Below, piece after piece: positions 19,861 through 27,553 of a DNA stretch of 27,553 nucleotides (positions are counted from its first letter, which is position 1; the number at the start of each line of letters is the position of its first letter). The translations under genes were made by a program, and so were the position numbers. This DNA comes from DASSUC01 sp035649895. GTDB lineage: Bacteria > Actinomycetota > Actinomycetes > Mycobacteriales > Micromonosporaceae. The DNA lies in the NCBI GenBank assembly GCA_035649895.1, contig DASRIS010000203.1, forward strand, positions 1 through 27,553, given 5' to 3'. The notes below the pieces were generated by a model, which saw nothing but the letters and a program-made list of their open reading frames with translations, searched no databases and had not been told where the DNA came from.

Positions 19861-22800
19861 ATGGCTGATGCGGCCGAGCGGGCAGGGCGCGCGTTGCTGG
19901 CGGTAGGCGCCCTGGTGCGCCGGGCGGAGATGTCCCCCGACGGGCGGGCCCTCTACCAGGTCGGCGGCAGGGACGCGGACACGTTCTACCGGGACCGCTG
20001 GTCCTACGACAAGGTGGTGCGCTCCACGCACGGGGTGAACTGCACCGGGTCGTGCTCCTGGAAGGTCTACGTCAAGGACGGGATCATCACCAGGGAGCAG
20101 CAGCAGACCGACTACCCCAGCGTCGGCCCGGACCGGCCCGAGTACGAGCCACGGGGCTGCCCGCGCGGCGCCGCGTTCTCCTGGTACACCTACTCGCCCA
20201 CCCGGGTGCGCTACCCGTACGCCCGGGGGGTGCTGGTGGACATGTACCGGGAGGCCAAGGCGCGCCTGAAGGACCCCGTCGCGGCCTGGGCCGACATCCA
20301 GGGCGACCCGCAGCGACGGCGGCGCTACCAGCGGGCCCGGGGCAAGGGCGGACTGGTACGGGTCTCCTGGGACGAGGCGCAGGAGATCGTCGCCGCCGCC
20401 CACGTGCACGCCATCCGCGAGTACGGCCCGGACCGCGTCGCCGGCTTCTCCCCGATCCCGGCCATGTCGATGGTCTCCCACGCCACCGGCGCCCGGTTCA
20501 TCAGCCTCATCGGCGGGTCCATGCTGTCGTTCTACGACTGGTACGCCGACCTGCCGGTGGCCTCGCCGCAGATGTTCGGCGACCAGACCGACGTGCCCGA
20601 GTCCGGTGACTGGTGGGACGCGTCGTACCTGATGATGTGGGGCTCGAACGTGCCGGTGACGCGTACTCCGGACGCGCACTGGATGGCCGAGGCCCGCTAC
20701 CGCGGGCAGAAGGTCATCGTGGTCAGCCCGGACTACGCCGACAGCGTCAAGTTCGCCGACGAGTGGCTGCCCGCCCAGCCGGGCACCGACGGCGCGCTGG
20801 CGATGGCGATGGGCCACGTGGTCCTCAAGGAGTTCTTCGTCGACCGGGCCACCCCGCGCTTTGTCGACTACGTCACCCGCTACACCGACCTGCCGTACCT
20901 GGTCGTCCTGGAGCCGGTGGCGGGCGGCGGCTACCGGCCCGGCAAGTTCCTGACCGCGGCGGAGCTGGGCGACAGCGACGCCGAGGCGGCGTTCCGGCCG
21001 GCGGTGTGGGACGGCGCGACCGGCGCGCCGGCGGTGCCCAACGGGTCGCTGGGGCACCGGTTCAGCGAGGCCGGCGCGGGCCGGTGGAACCTGGACCTGG
21101 GCGCGATCCGGCCGCAGCTGACCTGCTTCGGCGGCGACGGCGTCGAGGTGCTGCTGCCCCGCTTCGACACGCAGCCGGCGCAGGTCATGCGCCGCGGCGT
21201 GCCGACCGCGACGGTCCGCGGCGCCGGCGGCGAGCTGGTCGTGACGACCGTCTACGACCTGATGCTGGCCCAGTACGGCGTGGCCCGGGACGGGCTGCCG
21301 GGCACCTGGCCGGCCGGGTACGACGACCCGGCGCAGCCGTACACGCCGGCCTGGCAGGAGCCGGTCACCGGCGTGCCCGCGGCGGCCGTGGCGCGCATCG
21401 CCCGGGAGTTCGCCGACAACGCCGAGCGCTCCGGCGGGCGTTCGATGATCCTCATGGGCGCGGGCACGAACCACTGGTTCCACTCGGACACCACCTACCG
21501 GGCCATGCTGGCGCTGACCACGCTGACCGGGTGCCAGGGCGTCAATGGCGGCGGGTGGGCGCACTACGTCGGGCAGGAGAAGTGCCGGCCGGTGACCGGG
21601 TGGTCGCACCTGGCGTTCGGGCTGGACTGGTCCCGCCCGCCGCGGCAGATGCCCAGCACGCCGTACTGGTACCTGCACACCGACCAGTGGCGCTACGACA
21701 CGTACGACGCGGGCGTGCTCTCCTCCCCGGTGGGTGACGGGCGGTTCGCCGGCCGGCACACCGCGGACCTGGTCGCCCAGTCGGCCCGGCTGGGCTGGAT
21801 GCCCTCGATGCCCACCTTCGACCGCAACCCGCTGGACCTCGCCGACGAGGCGCGCTCGGCGCGACCGGACGACCCCGGCGGCTGGGTCGCCGGGGAGCTG
21901 GCCGCCGGGCGGCTCGGGTTCGCCTGCGCCGACCCGGATGCCCCGCAGAACTGGCCGCGGGTGCTGACCGTGTGGCGGGCCAACCTGCTCGGCTCCTCGG
22001 CAAAGGGCAACGAGTACTTCCTGCGCCACCTGCTCGGCACCGACGCCACGCTGCGCGCCACGCCGACCCCGCCGCACCAGCGGCCGCGCGAGGTCACCTG
22101 GCACGACGAGGCCCCCGAGGGCAAGCTCGACCTGCTGCTGTCGCTGGACTTCCGGATGACCTCCACCACGCTCTTCTCCGACGTGGTGCTGCCGGCCGCC
22201 ACCTGGTACGAGAAGCACGACCTGAACTCCACCGACATGCACCCGTTCATCCACGCGTTCACCCCGGCGATCTCGCCGCCGTGGCAGACCCGTACCGACT
22301 TCGCCGCCTTCCACGGCATCGCCCGGGCCTTCTCCGAGCTGGCCCAGACCCACCTCGGCGTGCGCACCGACCTGGTCGCGGCGCCGCTGCTGCACGACAC
22401 GCCCGACGCCCTGGCCACCCCGCACGGCGTGGTGCGCGACTGGGCCGGCGGCGCCGACCCGCCGGTGCCGGGCCGGACCATGTCGAAGATCGTCCTGGTC
22501 GAGCGGGACTACGGCGCGCTCGCCGACAAGATGGCCGCCCTGGGCCCGTTGCTCGACCGGCTGGGCGCCACCACCAAGGCGGTCACCGTCGACGTCACCC
22601 CAGAGGTCGAGCTGCTGCGCCGCATCAACGGGGAGGTACGCGGCGGCGTCGCGGACGGCCGGCCCCGGCTGGACACCGACATCCGCGCGTGCGAGGCGAT
22701 CCTGACGCTGTCGGGCACCACCAACGGCCGGGTGGCGACCGAGGGCTTCCGGGCGCTGGAGCGGCGCACCGGCCAGCGCCTGGCCGACCTCGCCGGCGAG

Positions 22801-23538
22801 CACGAGGGCAAGCAGATCCGCTTCGCCGACACCCAGGCCCAGCCGGTGCCGGTCATCACCAGCCCGGAGTGGTCCGGCAGCGAGCAGGGCGGGCGGCGCT
22901 ACTCGCCGTTCACCATCAACGTGGAGCGGCTCAAGCCCTGGCACACGCTGACCGGCCGGCAGCACCTCTACCTCGACCACGACTGGGTCGCCGAGCTCGG
23001 CGAGCAGCTGCCGGTGTTCCGGCCGCCGCTGGACATGCACCAGCTCTTCGGCGAGCCCAGGCTGGGCCGCAACGGCGAGCTGGAGATCACCGTCCGCTAC
23101 CTGACGCCGCACTCGAAGTGGTCGATCCACTCCGAGTACCAGGACAACCTCATCATGCTCACCCTCTCCCGCGGCGGCCCGACGATATGGATGAGCGAGG
23201 CGGACGCGGCGAAGATCGGCGTACGGGACAACGACTGGATCGAGGCGGTCAACCGCAACGGCGTGGTGGTCTGCCGGGCCGTGGTGACCCACAAGATGCC
23301 CGAGGGCACCGTCTACATGTACCACGCCCAGGAGCGGGTGATCGACGTGCCGAAGTCCGAGACGAGCGGCCGGCGCGGCGGCATCCACAACTCCCTGACC
23401 CGGCTGCTCATCAAGCCCAGCCATCTCATCGGCGGGTACGCCCAGCTGTCGTTCGCGTTCAACTACCTCGGCCCCACCGGCAACCAGCGCGACGAGGTCA
23501 CCGTGGTCCGCCGCCGCAGCCAGGAGGTGCAGTACTGA
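19861..23538 (+). CDS. narG: respiratory nitrate reductase alpha subunit NarG
   Basis: A 1225-residue catalytic subunit that reduces nitrate to nitrite at a molybdenum bis-MGD centre on the cytoplasmic face. From the ATG at 19861: STHGVNCTGSCSWKVYVKDG, with His57, Cys61, Cys65 and Cys100 (EPRGCPRGAAF) for the FS0 [4Fe-4S] cluster; SFYDWYADLPVASPQ (223-237), which supplies the Asp ligand of Mo; DQTDVPESGDWWDASYLMMW and GSNVPVTRTPDAHWMAEARY; and the C-terminal MoCo-binding part with LTLSRGGPTIWMSEADA and VDVTPEVELL. There is no Tat signal, as usual for NarG. Length is close to the E. coli protein (1247). The ATG is preferred over the TTG at 19810, which would add a repeat-encoded tail. narH starts one base before the end (TGATG). 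Expression is expected under low oxygen. Confidence 0.98.
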   Translation: MADAAERAGRALLAVGALVRRAEMSPDGRALYQVGGRDADTFYRDRWSYDKVVRSTHGVNCTGSCSWKVYVKDGIITREQQQTDYPSVGPDRPEYEPRGCPRGAAFSWYTYSPTRVRYPYARGVLVDMYREAKARLKDPVAAWADIQGDPQRRRRYQRARGKGGLVRVSWDEAQEIVAAAHVHAIREYGPDRVAGFSPIPAMSMVSHATGARFISLIGGSMLSFYDWYADLPVASPQMFGDQTDVPESGDWWDASYLMMWGSNVPVTRTPDAHWMAEARYRGQKVIVVSPDYADSVKFADEWLPAQPGTDGALAMAMGHVVLKEFFVDRATPRFVDYVTRYTDLPYLVVLEPVAGGGYRPGKFLTAAELGDSDAEAAFRPAVWDGATGAPAVPNGSLGHRFSEAGAGRWNLDLGAIRPQLTCFGGDGVEVLLPRFDTQPAQVMRRGVPTATVRGAGGELVVTTVYDLMLAQYGVARDGLPGTWPAGYDDPAQPYTPAWQEPVTGVPAAAVARIAREFADNAERSGGRSMILMGAGTNHWFHSDTTYRAMLALTTLTGCQGVNGGGWAHYVGQEKCRPVTGWSHLAFGLDWSRPPRQMPSTPYWYLHTDQWRYDTYDAGVLSSPVGDGRFAGRHTADLVAQSARLGWMPSMPTFDRNPLDLADEARSARPDDPGGWVAGELAAGRLGFACADPDAPQNWPRVLTVWRANLLGSSAKGNEYFLRHLLGTDATLRATPTPPHQRPREVTWHDEAPEGKLDLLLSLDFRMTSTTLFSDVVLPAATWYEKHDLNSTDMHPFIHAFTPAISPPWQTRTDFAAFHGIARAFSELAQTHLGVRTDLVAAPLLHDTPDALATPHGVVRDWAGGADPPVPGRTMSKIVLVERDYGALADKMAALGPLLDRLGATTKAVTVDVTPEVELLRRINGEVRGGVADGRPRLDTDIRACEAILTLSGTTNGRVATEGFRALERRTGQRLADLAGEHEGKQIRFADTQAQPVPVITSPEWSGSEQGGRRYSPFTINVERLKPWHTLTGRQHLYLDHDWVAELGEQLPVFRPPLDMHQLFGEPRLGRNGELEITVRYLTPHSKWSIHSEYQDNLIMLTLSRGGPTIWMSEADAAKIGVRDNDWIEAVNRNGVVVCRAVVTHKMPEGTVYMYHAQERVIDVPKSETSGRRGGIHNSLTRLLIKPSHLIGGYAQLSFAFNYLGPTGNQRDEVTVVRRRSQEVQY

Positions 23539-25292
23539 TGAGGGTGATGGCGCAGCTGGCGATGGTGATGAACCTCGACAAGTGCATCGGCTGTCACACC
23601 TGCTCGGTGACCTGCAAGCAGGCGTGGACCAACCGCTCCGGGGTCGAGTACGTGTGGTTCAACAACGTGGAGACCCGCCCCGGCCAGGGCTACCCGCGCA
23701 CGTACGAGGACCAGGAGCGGTGGCAGGGCGGCTGGACCCGGACCAGGCGGGGCAAGCTCAAGCCGCGCGCCGGCGGGCGGGTGAAGAAGCTGCTGTCCAT
23801 CTTCGCCAACCCGAAGATGCCCGCGATCGGTGACTACTACGAGCCGTGGACCTACGACTACGAGCACCTGCTCACCGCCCCGGCCGGCGACGACACCCCG
23901 GTGGCCCGGCCGAAGTCGCTGCTCACCGGCGAGGACACGAAGATCACCTGGAGCGCCAACTGGGACGACTCGCTCGCCGGCGGCAACGAGATCGCCGCCG
24001 GGGACCCGGTCCTGGCCCAGCTCTCCGACCACGTCCGGCAGGAGTACGAGAAGGCGTTCATGTTCTTCCTGCCGCGCATCTGCGAGCACTGCCTGAACCC
24101 CTCGTGCGCCGCGTCGTGCCCGTCCGGGGCGATCTACAAGCGCACCGAGGACGGCATCGTCCTGGTCGACCAGGACCGCTGCCGGGGCTGGCGGATGTGC
24201 ATCACCGGCTGCCCGTACAAGAAGATCTACTTCAACCACCGCACCGGCAAGGCCGAGAAGTGCACGTTCTGCTTCCCCCGGGTGGAGATCGGCCTGCCCA
24301 CCGTCTGCTCCGAGACGTGCGTGGGCCGGCTGCGCTACATCGGGCTGATGCTCTACGACGCCGACGCGGTGACCCGGGCCGCCTCGGTGGAGCGGGAGAC
24401 CGACCTCTACGACGCGCAGCGGTCGGTCTTCCTCGACCCGCACCACCCGTCGGTGATCTCCGCGGCCCGGCAGGCGGGCATCCCGGAGGACTGGGTCGAG
24501 GCCGCGCAGCGCTCCCCGATCTGGGACCTGGTCATGCGGTACGAGGTGGCGCTGCCGCTGCACCCGGAGTACCGCACCATGCCGATGGTCTGGTACATCC
24601 CGCCCCTGTCGCCGGTGGTGGACATCCTGCGCGACACAGGCCATGACGGCGAGGAGATGGGCAACCTGTTCGGCGCGGTCGAGGCGCTGCGCATCCCGGT
24701 CGAGTACCTGGCCGGGCTGTTCACCGCCGGCGACCCGGCACCGGTCACCGCGGTGCTGCGCCGGCTGGCCGCGATGCGCGCGTACCAGCGCCGGGTCAAC
24801 CTCGGCGAGGAGCGCGACGAGTCGATCGCGACCGCGGTGGGCATGACCGGGGCGCAGATCGACGACATGTACCGGCTGCTGGCGATCGCCAAGTACGACG
24901 AGCGCTACGTGATCCCGGCCGCGCACGCCGAGACCGCGGCCGGGCTGGAGGAGCTCGCCACCGGGTGCAGCCTCGACTACGAGGGCGGCCCGGGGATGAG
25001 CGGCTCCGGCCCGTTCGGGGAGGCCTCCGGGCGCTACTCCCCGGTGGCGGTGGAGAACTTCCAGGCGCTAGCGGCCCGCCAGCGCAGCGACACCTTCGTC
25101 GACCCGTCGGATCAAACCAAGACCCGGGTGAACCTGCTCAACTGGGACGGCAAGGGCCGCCCGGACGGGCTGTTCCCGCGGCGCAAGGAGGCTCCACCGC
25201 ACGAAGACGCCCCACCACCCGGAGGTGCCCCACCACGCGGGGAGATCGCACCGTACGGTGGGTTCCCGTCGCCGCAGGGGAACGGCGCATGA
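23538..25292 (+). CDS. narH: respiratory nitrate reductase beta subunit NarH with Pro-rich extension
   Basis: A 584-residue iron-sulfur subunit passing electrons from NarI haem to NarG. Four cluster motifs are visible: CIGCHTCSVTC (Cys16, 19, 22, 26), CEHCLNPSCAASC (Cys182, 185, 190, 194), CRGWRMCITGC (Cys215, Trp218, Cys221, Cys225) and CTFCFPRVEIGLPTVCSETC (Cys242 to 261). Trp218 replaces one Cys, which is the hallmark of the [3Fe-4S] cluster of NarH. Start: ATG overlapping the narG stop (TGATG), with AGGAGGT at 23522-23528. The protein is longer than usual; from about residue 548 it adds a low-complexity tail EAPPHEDAPPPGGAPPRGEI that does not look conserved. It overlaps narJ by ATGA. Confidence 0.98.
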   Translation: MRVMAQLAMVMNLDKCIGCHTCSVTCKQAWTNRSGVEYVWFNNVETRPGQGYPRTYEDQERWQGGWTRTRRGKLKPRAGGRVKKLLSIFANPKMPAIGDYYEPWTYDYEHLLTAPAGDDTPVARPKSLLTGEDTKITWSANWDDSLAGGNEIAAGDPVLAQLSDHVRQEYEKAFMFFLPRICEHCLNPSCAASCPSGAIYKRTEDGIVLVDQDRCRGWRMCITGCPYKKIYFNHRTGKAEKCTFCFPRVEIGLPTVCSETCVGRLRYIGLMLYDADAVTRAASVERETDLYDAQRSVFLDPHHPSVISAARQAGIPEDWVEAAQRSPIWDLVMRYEVALPLHPEYRTMPMVWYIPPLSPVVDILRDTGHDGEEMGNLFGAVEALRIPVEYLAGLFTAGDPAPVTAVLRRLAAMRAYQRRVNLGEERDESIATAVGMTGAQIDDMYRLLAIAKYDERYVIPAAHAETAAGLEELATGCSLDYEGGPGMSGSGPFGEASGRYSPVAVENFQALAARQRSDTFVDPSDQTKTRVNLLNWDGKGRPDGLFPRRKEAPPHEDAPPPGGAPPRGEIAPYGGFPSPQGNGA

Positions 25293-25897
25293 GCCGCGCC
25301 GTCGCCGCCCGGGCCGCCTCGCTGCTGCTGCGCTACCCCGACGCGGCCGTGCTCGACCCGCTGCCCACGCTGCTCGCCGCGCTCGACGGGCTGCCCGCGG
25401 CGGTCGCCGAGCCGATGCGCGCCGTGGCCCGCCACCGGGCCGCCGCCGACCCGACCGCGCTCGCCGCCGAGTACGTGCAGCTGTTCGACTTCCGCCGCCG
25501 CTGCTGCCTGCACCTGACCTACTACACCTGCGGCGACACGCGGCAGCGCGGCGAGGCGCTGGTCGGGTTCGCCACCGTCTACAAGGCCGCCGGCCTGGAG
25601 CTGGTCGGCGGCGAGCTGCCCGACTACCTGCCCGCAGTGCTCGACCTCGCCGCGGTCGACCCCGGCGGCTGGCGGCTGCTGCGCGGCAACCGGATCGGCA
25701 TCGACCTGCTGGCCGAGGCCCTCGCCGCGGAGGGCTCGGCCTACCGGGGGCCGGTCGACGCGGTACGGGCCATGCTCCCCCCAGCGGGCCCGGCCGACCT
25801 GGCCGCCGCCGCCAAGCTGGCCCGCACCGGCCCGCCGGTGGAGCAGGTCGGCCTGGAACCGTTCGGGCTCGTCGACACGACCGGAGGTCGCCGGTGA
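25289..25897 (+). CDS. narJ: nitrate reductase assembly chaperone NarJ
   Basis: A 202-residue all-helical TorD-family chaperone that binds the NarG N-terminus and lets molybdenum cofactor and the FS0 cluster be inserted before membrane attachment. It shows AARAASLLLRYPD, then LAAEYVQLFDFRRRCCLHLT followed by YYTCGDTRQRGEALV (the typical NarJ YV..FD...R..LHLTYY..GDTR..G core), then ELPDYLPAVLDLAA. The start is fixed by the ATGA overlap with narH, and the stop overlaps narI (GTGA). It is a cytoplasmic factor, not part of the final enzyme. Confidence 0.97.
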   Translation: MSRAVAARAASLLLRYPDAAVLDPLPTLLAALDGLPAAVAEPMRAVARHRAAADPTALAAEYVQLFDFRRRCCLHLTYYTCGDTRQRGEALVGFATVYKAAGLELVGGELPDYLPAVLDLAAVDPGGWRLLRGNRIGIDLLAEALAAEGSAYRGPVDAVRAMLPPAGPADLAAAAKLARTGPPVEQVGLEPFGLVDTTGGRR

Positions 25898-26652
25898 ACG
25901 CGCTGCTCTGGGTGGCGTACCCCTATCTGGCCATGGCCGTGATGGCCGGTGGGCTGCTCTGGCGCTACCGGTACGACAAGTTCGGCTGGACCACCCGCTC
26001 CTCCCAGCTCTACGAGACCACGGTGCTGCGCTGGGGCAGCCCGATGTTCCACTTCGGCATCCTCATGGTGCTCGTCGGGCACGTCGGTGGGCTGGTCGTC
26101 CCCGAGTCGTGGACCGAGGCGATCGGGATCACCGAGGACGCGTACCACCTGATGGCCGTGTTCATCGGCACCGTCGCCGGCCTGTGCACGCTGCTCGGCA
26201 TGGTGATCCTCATCGTCCGCCGCCGGCTGACCGGCCCGGTCTTCGCCGCCACCACAAAGAACGACAAGGCGATGTACGCCGTTCTCGCGACCGTGATCGT
26301 CCTCGGCCTGCTGGCCACGGTACGGGCCAACATCGCCGGCAGCGGCTACAACTACCGCGAGACGATCTCCCCGTGGTTCCGGTCGCTGTTCTACCTGCGC
26401 CCCGACCCGGACGTGATGGCCGGTGTCCCGATCCTCTTCCAGATCCATATCATCGCGGCGTTCGCGCTGTTCGCGTTCTGGCCGTTCACCCGCCTGGTGC
26501 ACGCGTTCAGCGCCCCGGTCGGCTACCTGACCCGCCCGTACGTGGTCTACCGCAGCCGCGACGCCCGGCCCGGGCTGCGGGCCACCCGGCCCGGCTGGGA
26601 CGGGCCACACCCGACACCGACCCGGCGGCCGGCGGCCCGCGCCCGCCGGTGA
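25894..26652 (+). CDS. narI: respiratory nitrate reductase gamma subunit NarI
   Basis: A 252-residue cytochrome b membrane anchor that oxidises menaquinol at the outer face. Five helices are evident: ALLWVAYPYLAMAVMAGGLL, MFHFGILMVLVGHVGGLVV, LMAVFIGTVAGLCTLLGMVI, MYAVLATVIVLGLLATV and ILFQIHIIAAFALFAFWPF. The haem b ligands are His53 and His63 (FHFG/VGHVGG) and His185 and His203 (IHIIAAF/LVHAF). The GTG at 25894 overlaps the narJ stop by four bases and follows GGAGGT (25882-25887). A charged Arg/Pro-rich tail of about 35 residues ends the protein. It completes a contiguous narGHJI operon. Confidence 0.97.
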   Translation: MNALLWVAYPYLAMAVMAGGLLWRYRYDKFGWTTRSSQLYETTVLRWGSPMFHFGILMVLVGHVGGLVVPESWTEAIGITEDAYHLMAVFIGTVAGLCTLLGMVILIVRRRLTGPVFAATTKNDKAMYAVLATVIVLGLLATVRANIAGSGYNYRETISPWFRSLFYLRPDPDVMAGVPILFQIHIIAAFALFAFWPFTRLVHAFSAPVGYLTRPYVVYRSRDARPGLRATRPGWDGPHPTPTRRPAARARR

Positions 26653-26656
26653 CCCG

Positions 26657-26713
26657 CACCACCGCTGGCACACCACCGCTGACCCACCAACGCTGACCCA
26701 CCAACCGCTGATC
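26657..26713 (+). repeat. four tandem 14-15-bp repeats between narI and narK
   Basis: Units CACCACCGCTGGCA (26657), CACCACCGCTGACC (26671), CACCAACGCTGACC (26685) and CACCAACCGCTGATC (26699) lie head-to-tail after the narI stop. They could be a slippage-derived spacer or binding sites. No hairpin terminator was seen, so read-through to narK is possible. Confidence 0.8.
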
Positions 26714-26771
26714 CGCGTGCGCCGGTGACCTGCGCCGGGCGCCCCGGCAGACCTGACCTCGTGAGGTAGAG

Positions 26772-27553
26772 ATGCGGACCCCAGACCGGACCGCGACGGT
26801 GACCCAGGCCGCGACCGCAGCGCCGGCGGCCACCGGCATCACCGGGCGCACCGTCCCGCCCGGCGCAGTGCTCAACCTGGTGCTCGCCACGCTCGGCTTC
26901 ATGGTCAACTTCTGGGCGTGGGCCCTGCTCGGCCCGCTCGGCCCAGGCATCAAGGAGCGCCTCGGGCTCAGCTTCGCGGCCCAGTCCCTGCTCGTCGCCA
27001 TCCCGGTCGTGGTCGGCTCGCTGGGACGCATCCCGGTCGGCGCCCTCACCGACCGGTACGGCGCCCGGGTCATGTTCCCGCTCGTCAGCGTGGCGACCGT
27101 CGTACCAGTACTCACGCTGGCGTTCGTGTCGTCCTACCCGGCCCTGCTGGTCGCCGGGTTCTTCCTCGGCATCGGCGGCACCGCCTTCGCGGTCGGCGTA
27201 CCCCTGGTCTCGGGCTGGTACCCGCCCGCGCGGCGCGGCTTCGCCATCGGCGTGTTCGGCGTCGGCATGGGCGGCACCGCGATCTCCAACTTCAGCACCG
27301 TCAAGCTCTCCGACGCCTACGGCGCCAGGACCCCGTTCCTCCTGGTCGCCGCCGTCCTCGCCGGCTACGCCGCGGTCGCCGCGCTGCTGGTACGGGACGC
27401 GCCCGACCGGCAGCGGCCGGCCGGCTCGGCGCTGCGCCGCATGGCCGACGTGGCCCGGCTCGCCGTCACCTGGCAGATGTGCTTCCTCTACGCGGTCGGC
27501 TTCGGCGGCTTCGTCGCGTTCAGCGTCTACCTCCCGGCCTACCTGCGCACCGC
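26772..27553 (+). CDS. narK: nitrate/nitrite transporter NarK (MFS), 5' part
   Basis: The first 260 residues are in the window and the gene continues past its edge. After an Ala/Thr-rich 30-residue tail, helix 1 carries LVLATLGFMVNFWAWALLGP. Loop 2-3 is SLGRIPVGALTDRYGARVMF (the MFS signature and the substrate-binding Arg of NarK in GRIP). The Gly-rich GFFLGIGGTAFAVGVPLVSG and RRGFAIGVFGVGMGGTAISN are the nitrate-signature helices. It exchanges nitrate for nitrite or uses proton symport. The ATG at 26772 follows GAGGT at a short spacing; 119 bp separate it from narI. Placement after narGHJI fits supply of nitrate to the enzyme. Confidence 0.95.
   Translation, partial: MRTPDRTATVTQAATAAPAATGITGRTVPPGAVLNLVLATLGFMVNFWAWALLGPLGPGIKERLGLSFAAQSLLVAIPVVVGSLGRIPVGALTDRYGARVMFPLVSVATVVPVLTLAFVSSYPALLVAGFFLGIGGTAFAVGVPLVSGWYPPARRGFAIGVFGVGMGGTAISNFSTVKLSDAYGARTPFLLVAAVLAGYAAVAALLVRDAPDRQRPAGSALRRMADVARLAVTWQMCFLYAVGFGGFVAFSVYLPAYLRT

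Noticed and set aside
19228..23424. A 1398-codon open frame on the minus strand across narG and the start of the Acg-type gene
   Set aside because: It is antisense to a confidently identified narG, and its product is Arg/Val/Gly-rich with no family resemblance. Long antisense frames are common when third positions are almost all G or C.
21972..23537. Apparent N-terminal extension of narH by more than 500 codons
   Set aside because: This stretch overlaps narG out of frame and has shadow composition. The ATG at 23538 has AGGAGGT at the right distance and starts the conserved NarH sequence.

Overview
The window is high-GC actinobacterial DNA with strong G/C third-position bias, GTG and TTG starts, and purine-rich ribosome binding sites. 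Gene content (single-haem-b-subunit NarGHJI, an Acg-type nitroreductase, DUF5994, a LapA-like protein, YihY, a solitary GroEL under CIRCE) best fits Micromonosporaceae or a close relative. That placement is inferred from protein flavour, not from a marker gene.

Layout. (1) 1-1750: a truncated helicase-type N-terminus on the minus strand, divergent from a ParA-like ATPase translationally coupled to a small protein with a SAP/Rho-N-like C-terminus. It looks like the eroded edge of an accessory or defence-type cluster. (2) 1880-2330: a graveyard holding a frameshifted C-terminal fragment of a GH43-type glycosidase abutting a decayed DDE transposase core. (3) 2596-9926: a stress/envelope block: small membrane peptide, DUF5994, LapA-like protein, groEL with a perfect CIRCE, a small basic peptide, a two-BON protein, a divergent pair (small membrane peptide and permuted papain-fold protein) with overlapping -10 boxes, YihY and a STAS protein. 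(4) 9864-11433: a GH43 gene on the minus strand that is frameshifted in its signal peptide and stops being GH43-like exactly where the fragment of region 2 begins. The two may be halves of one gene split by about 8 kb. (5) 11572-18477: a YibE/F transporter with a His-rich repeat tail, a membrane-anchored nucleosidase/phosphorylase fusion, a 781-residue tandem isoprenyl-synthase fusion, and an unknown protein. (6) 18491 to the end: an Acg-type nitroreductase divergent from narG-narH-narJ-narI and the start of narK, i.e. a complete respiratory nitrate reductase operon with its transporter. The shared 359-bp region carries palindromes, two sets of tandem repeats and a DosR/DevR-like box.

How it works together. 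NarK imports nitrate. NarGHI oxidises quinol and reduces nitrate, with NarJ inserting the molybdenum cofactor. The Acg-type nitroreductase on the other side of the shared regulatory region belongs to a family associated with the hypoxia (DosR) response, so this end of the window reads as a low-oxygen module. The block at 2.6-9.9 kb (chaperonin, BON, STAS, LapA) reads as general stress and envelope maintenance. The best candidates for undescribed biology are the membrane-tethered nucleosidase at 13.2-15.2 kb and the tandem isoprenyl-synthase fusion with its divergent unknown partner at 15.2-18.5 kb. No rRNA, tRNA or CRISPR array was recognised.
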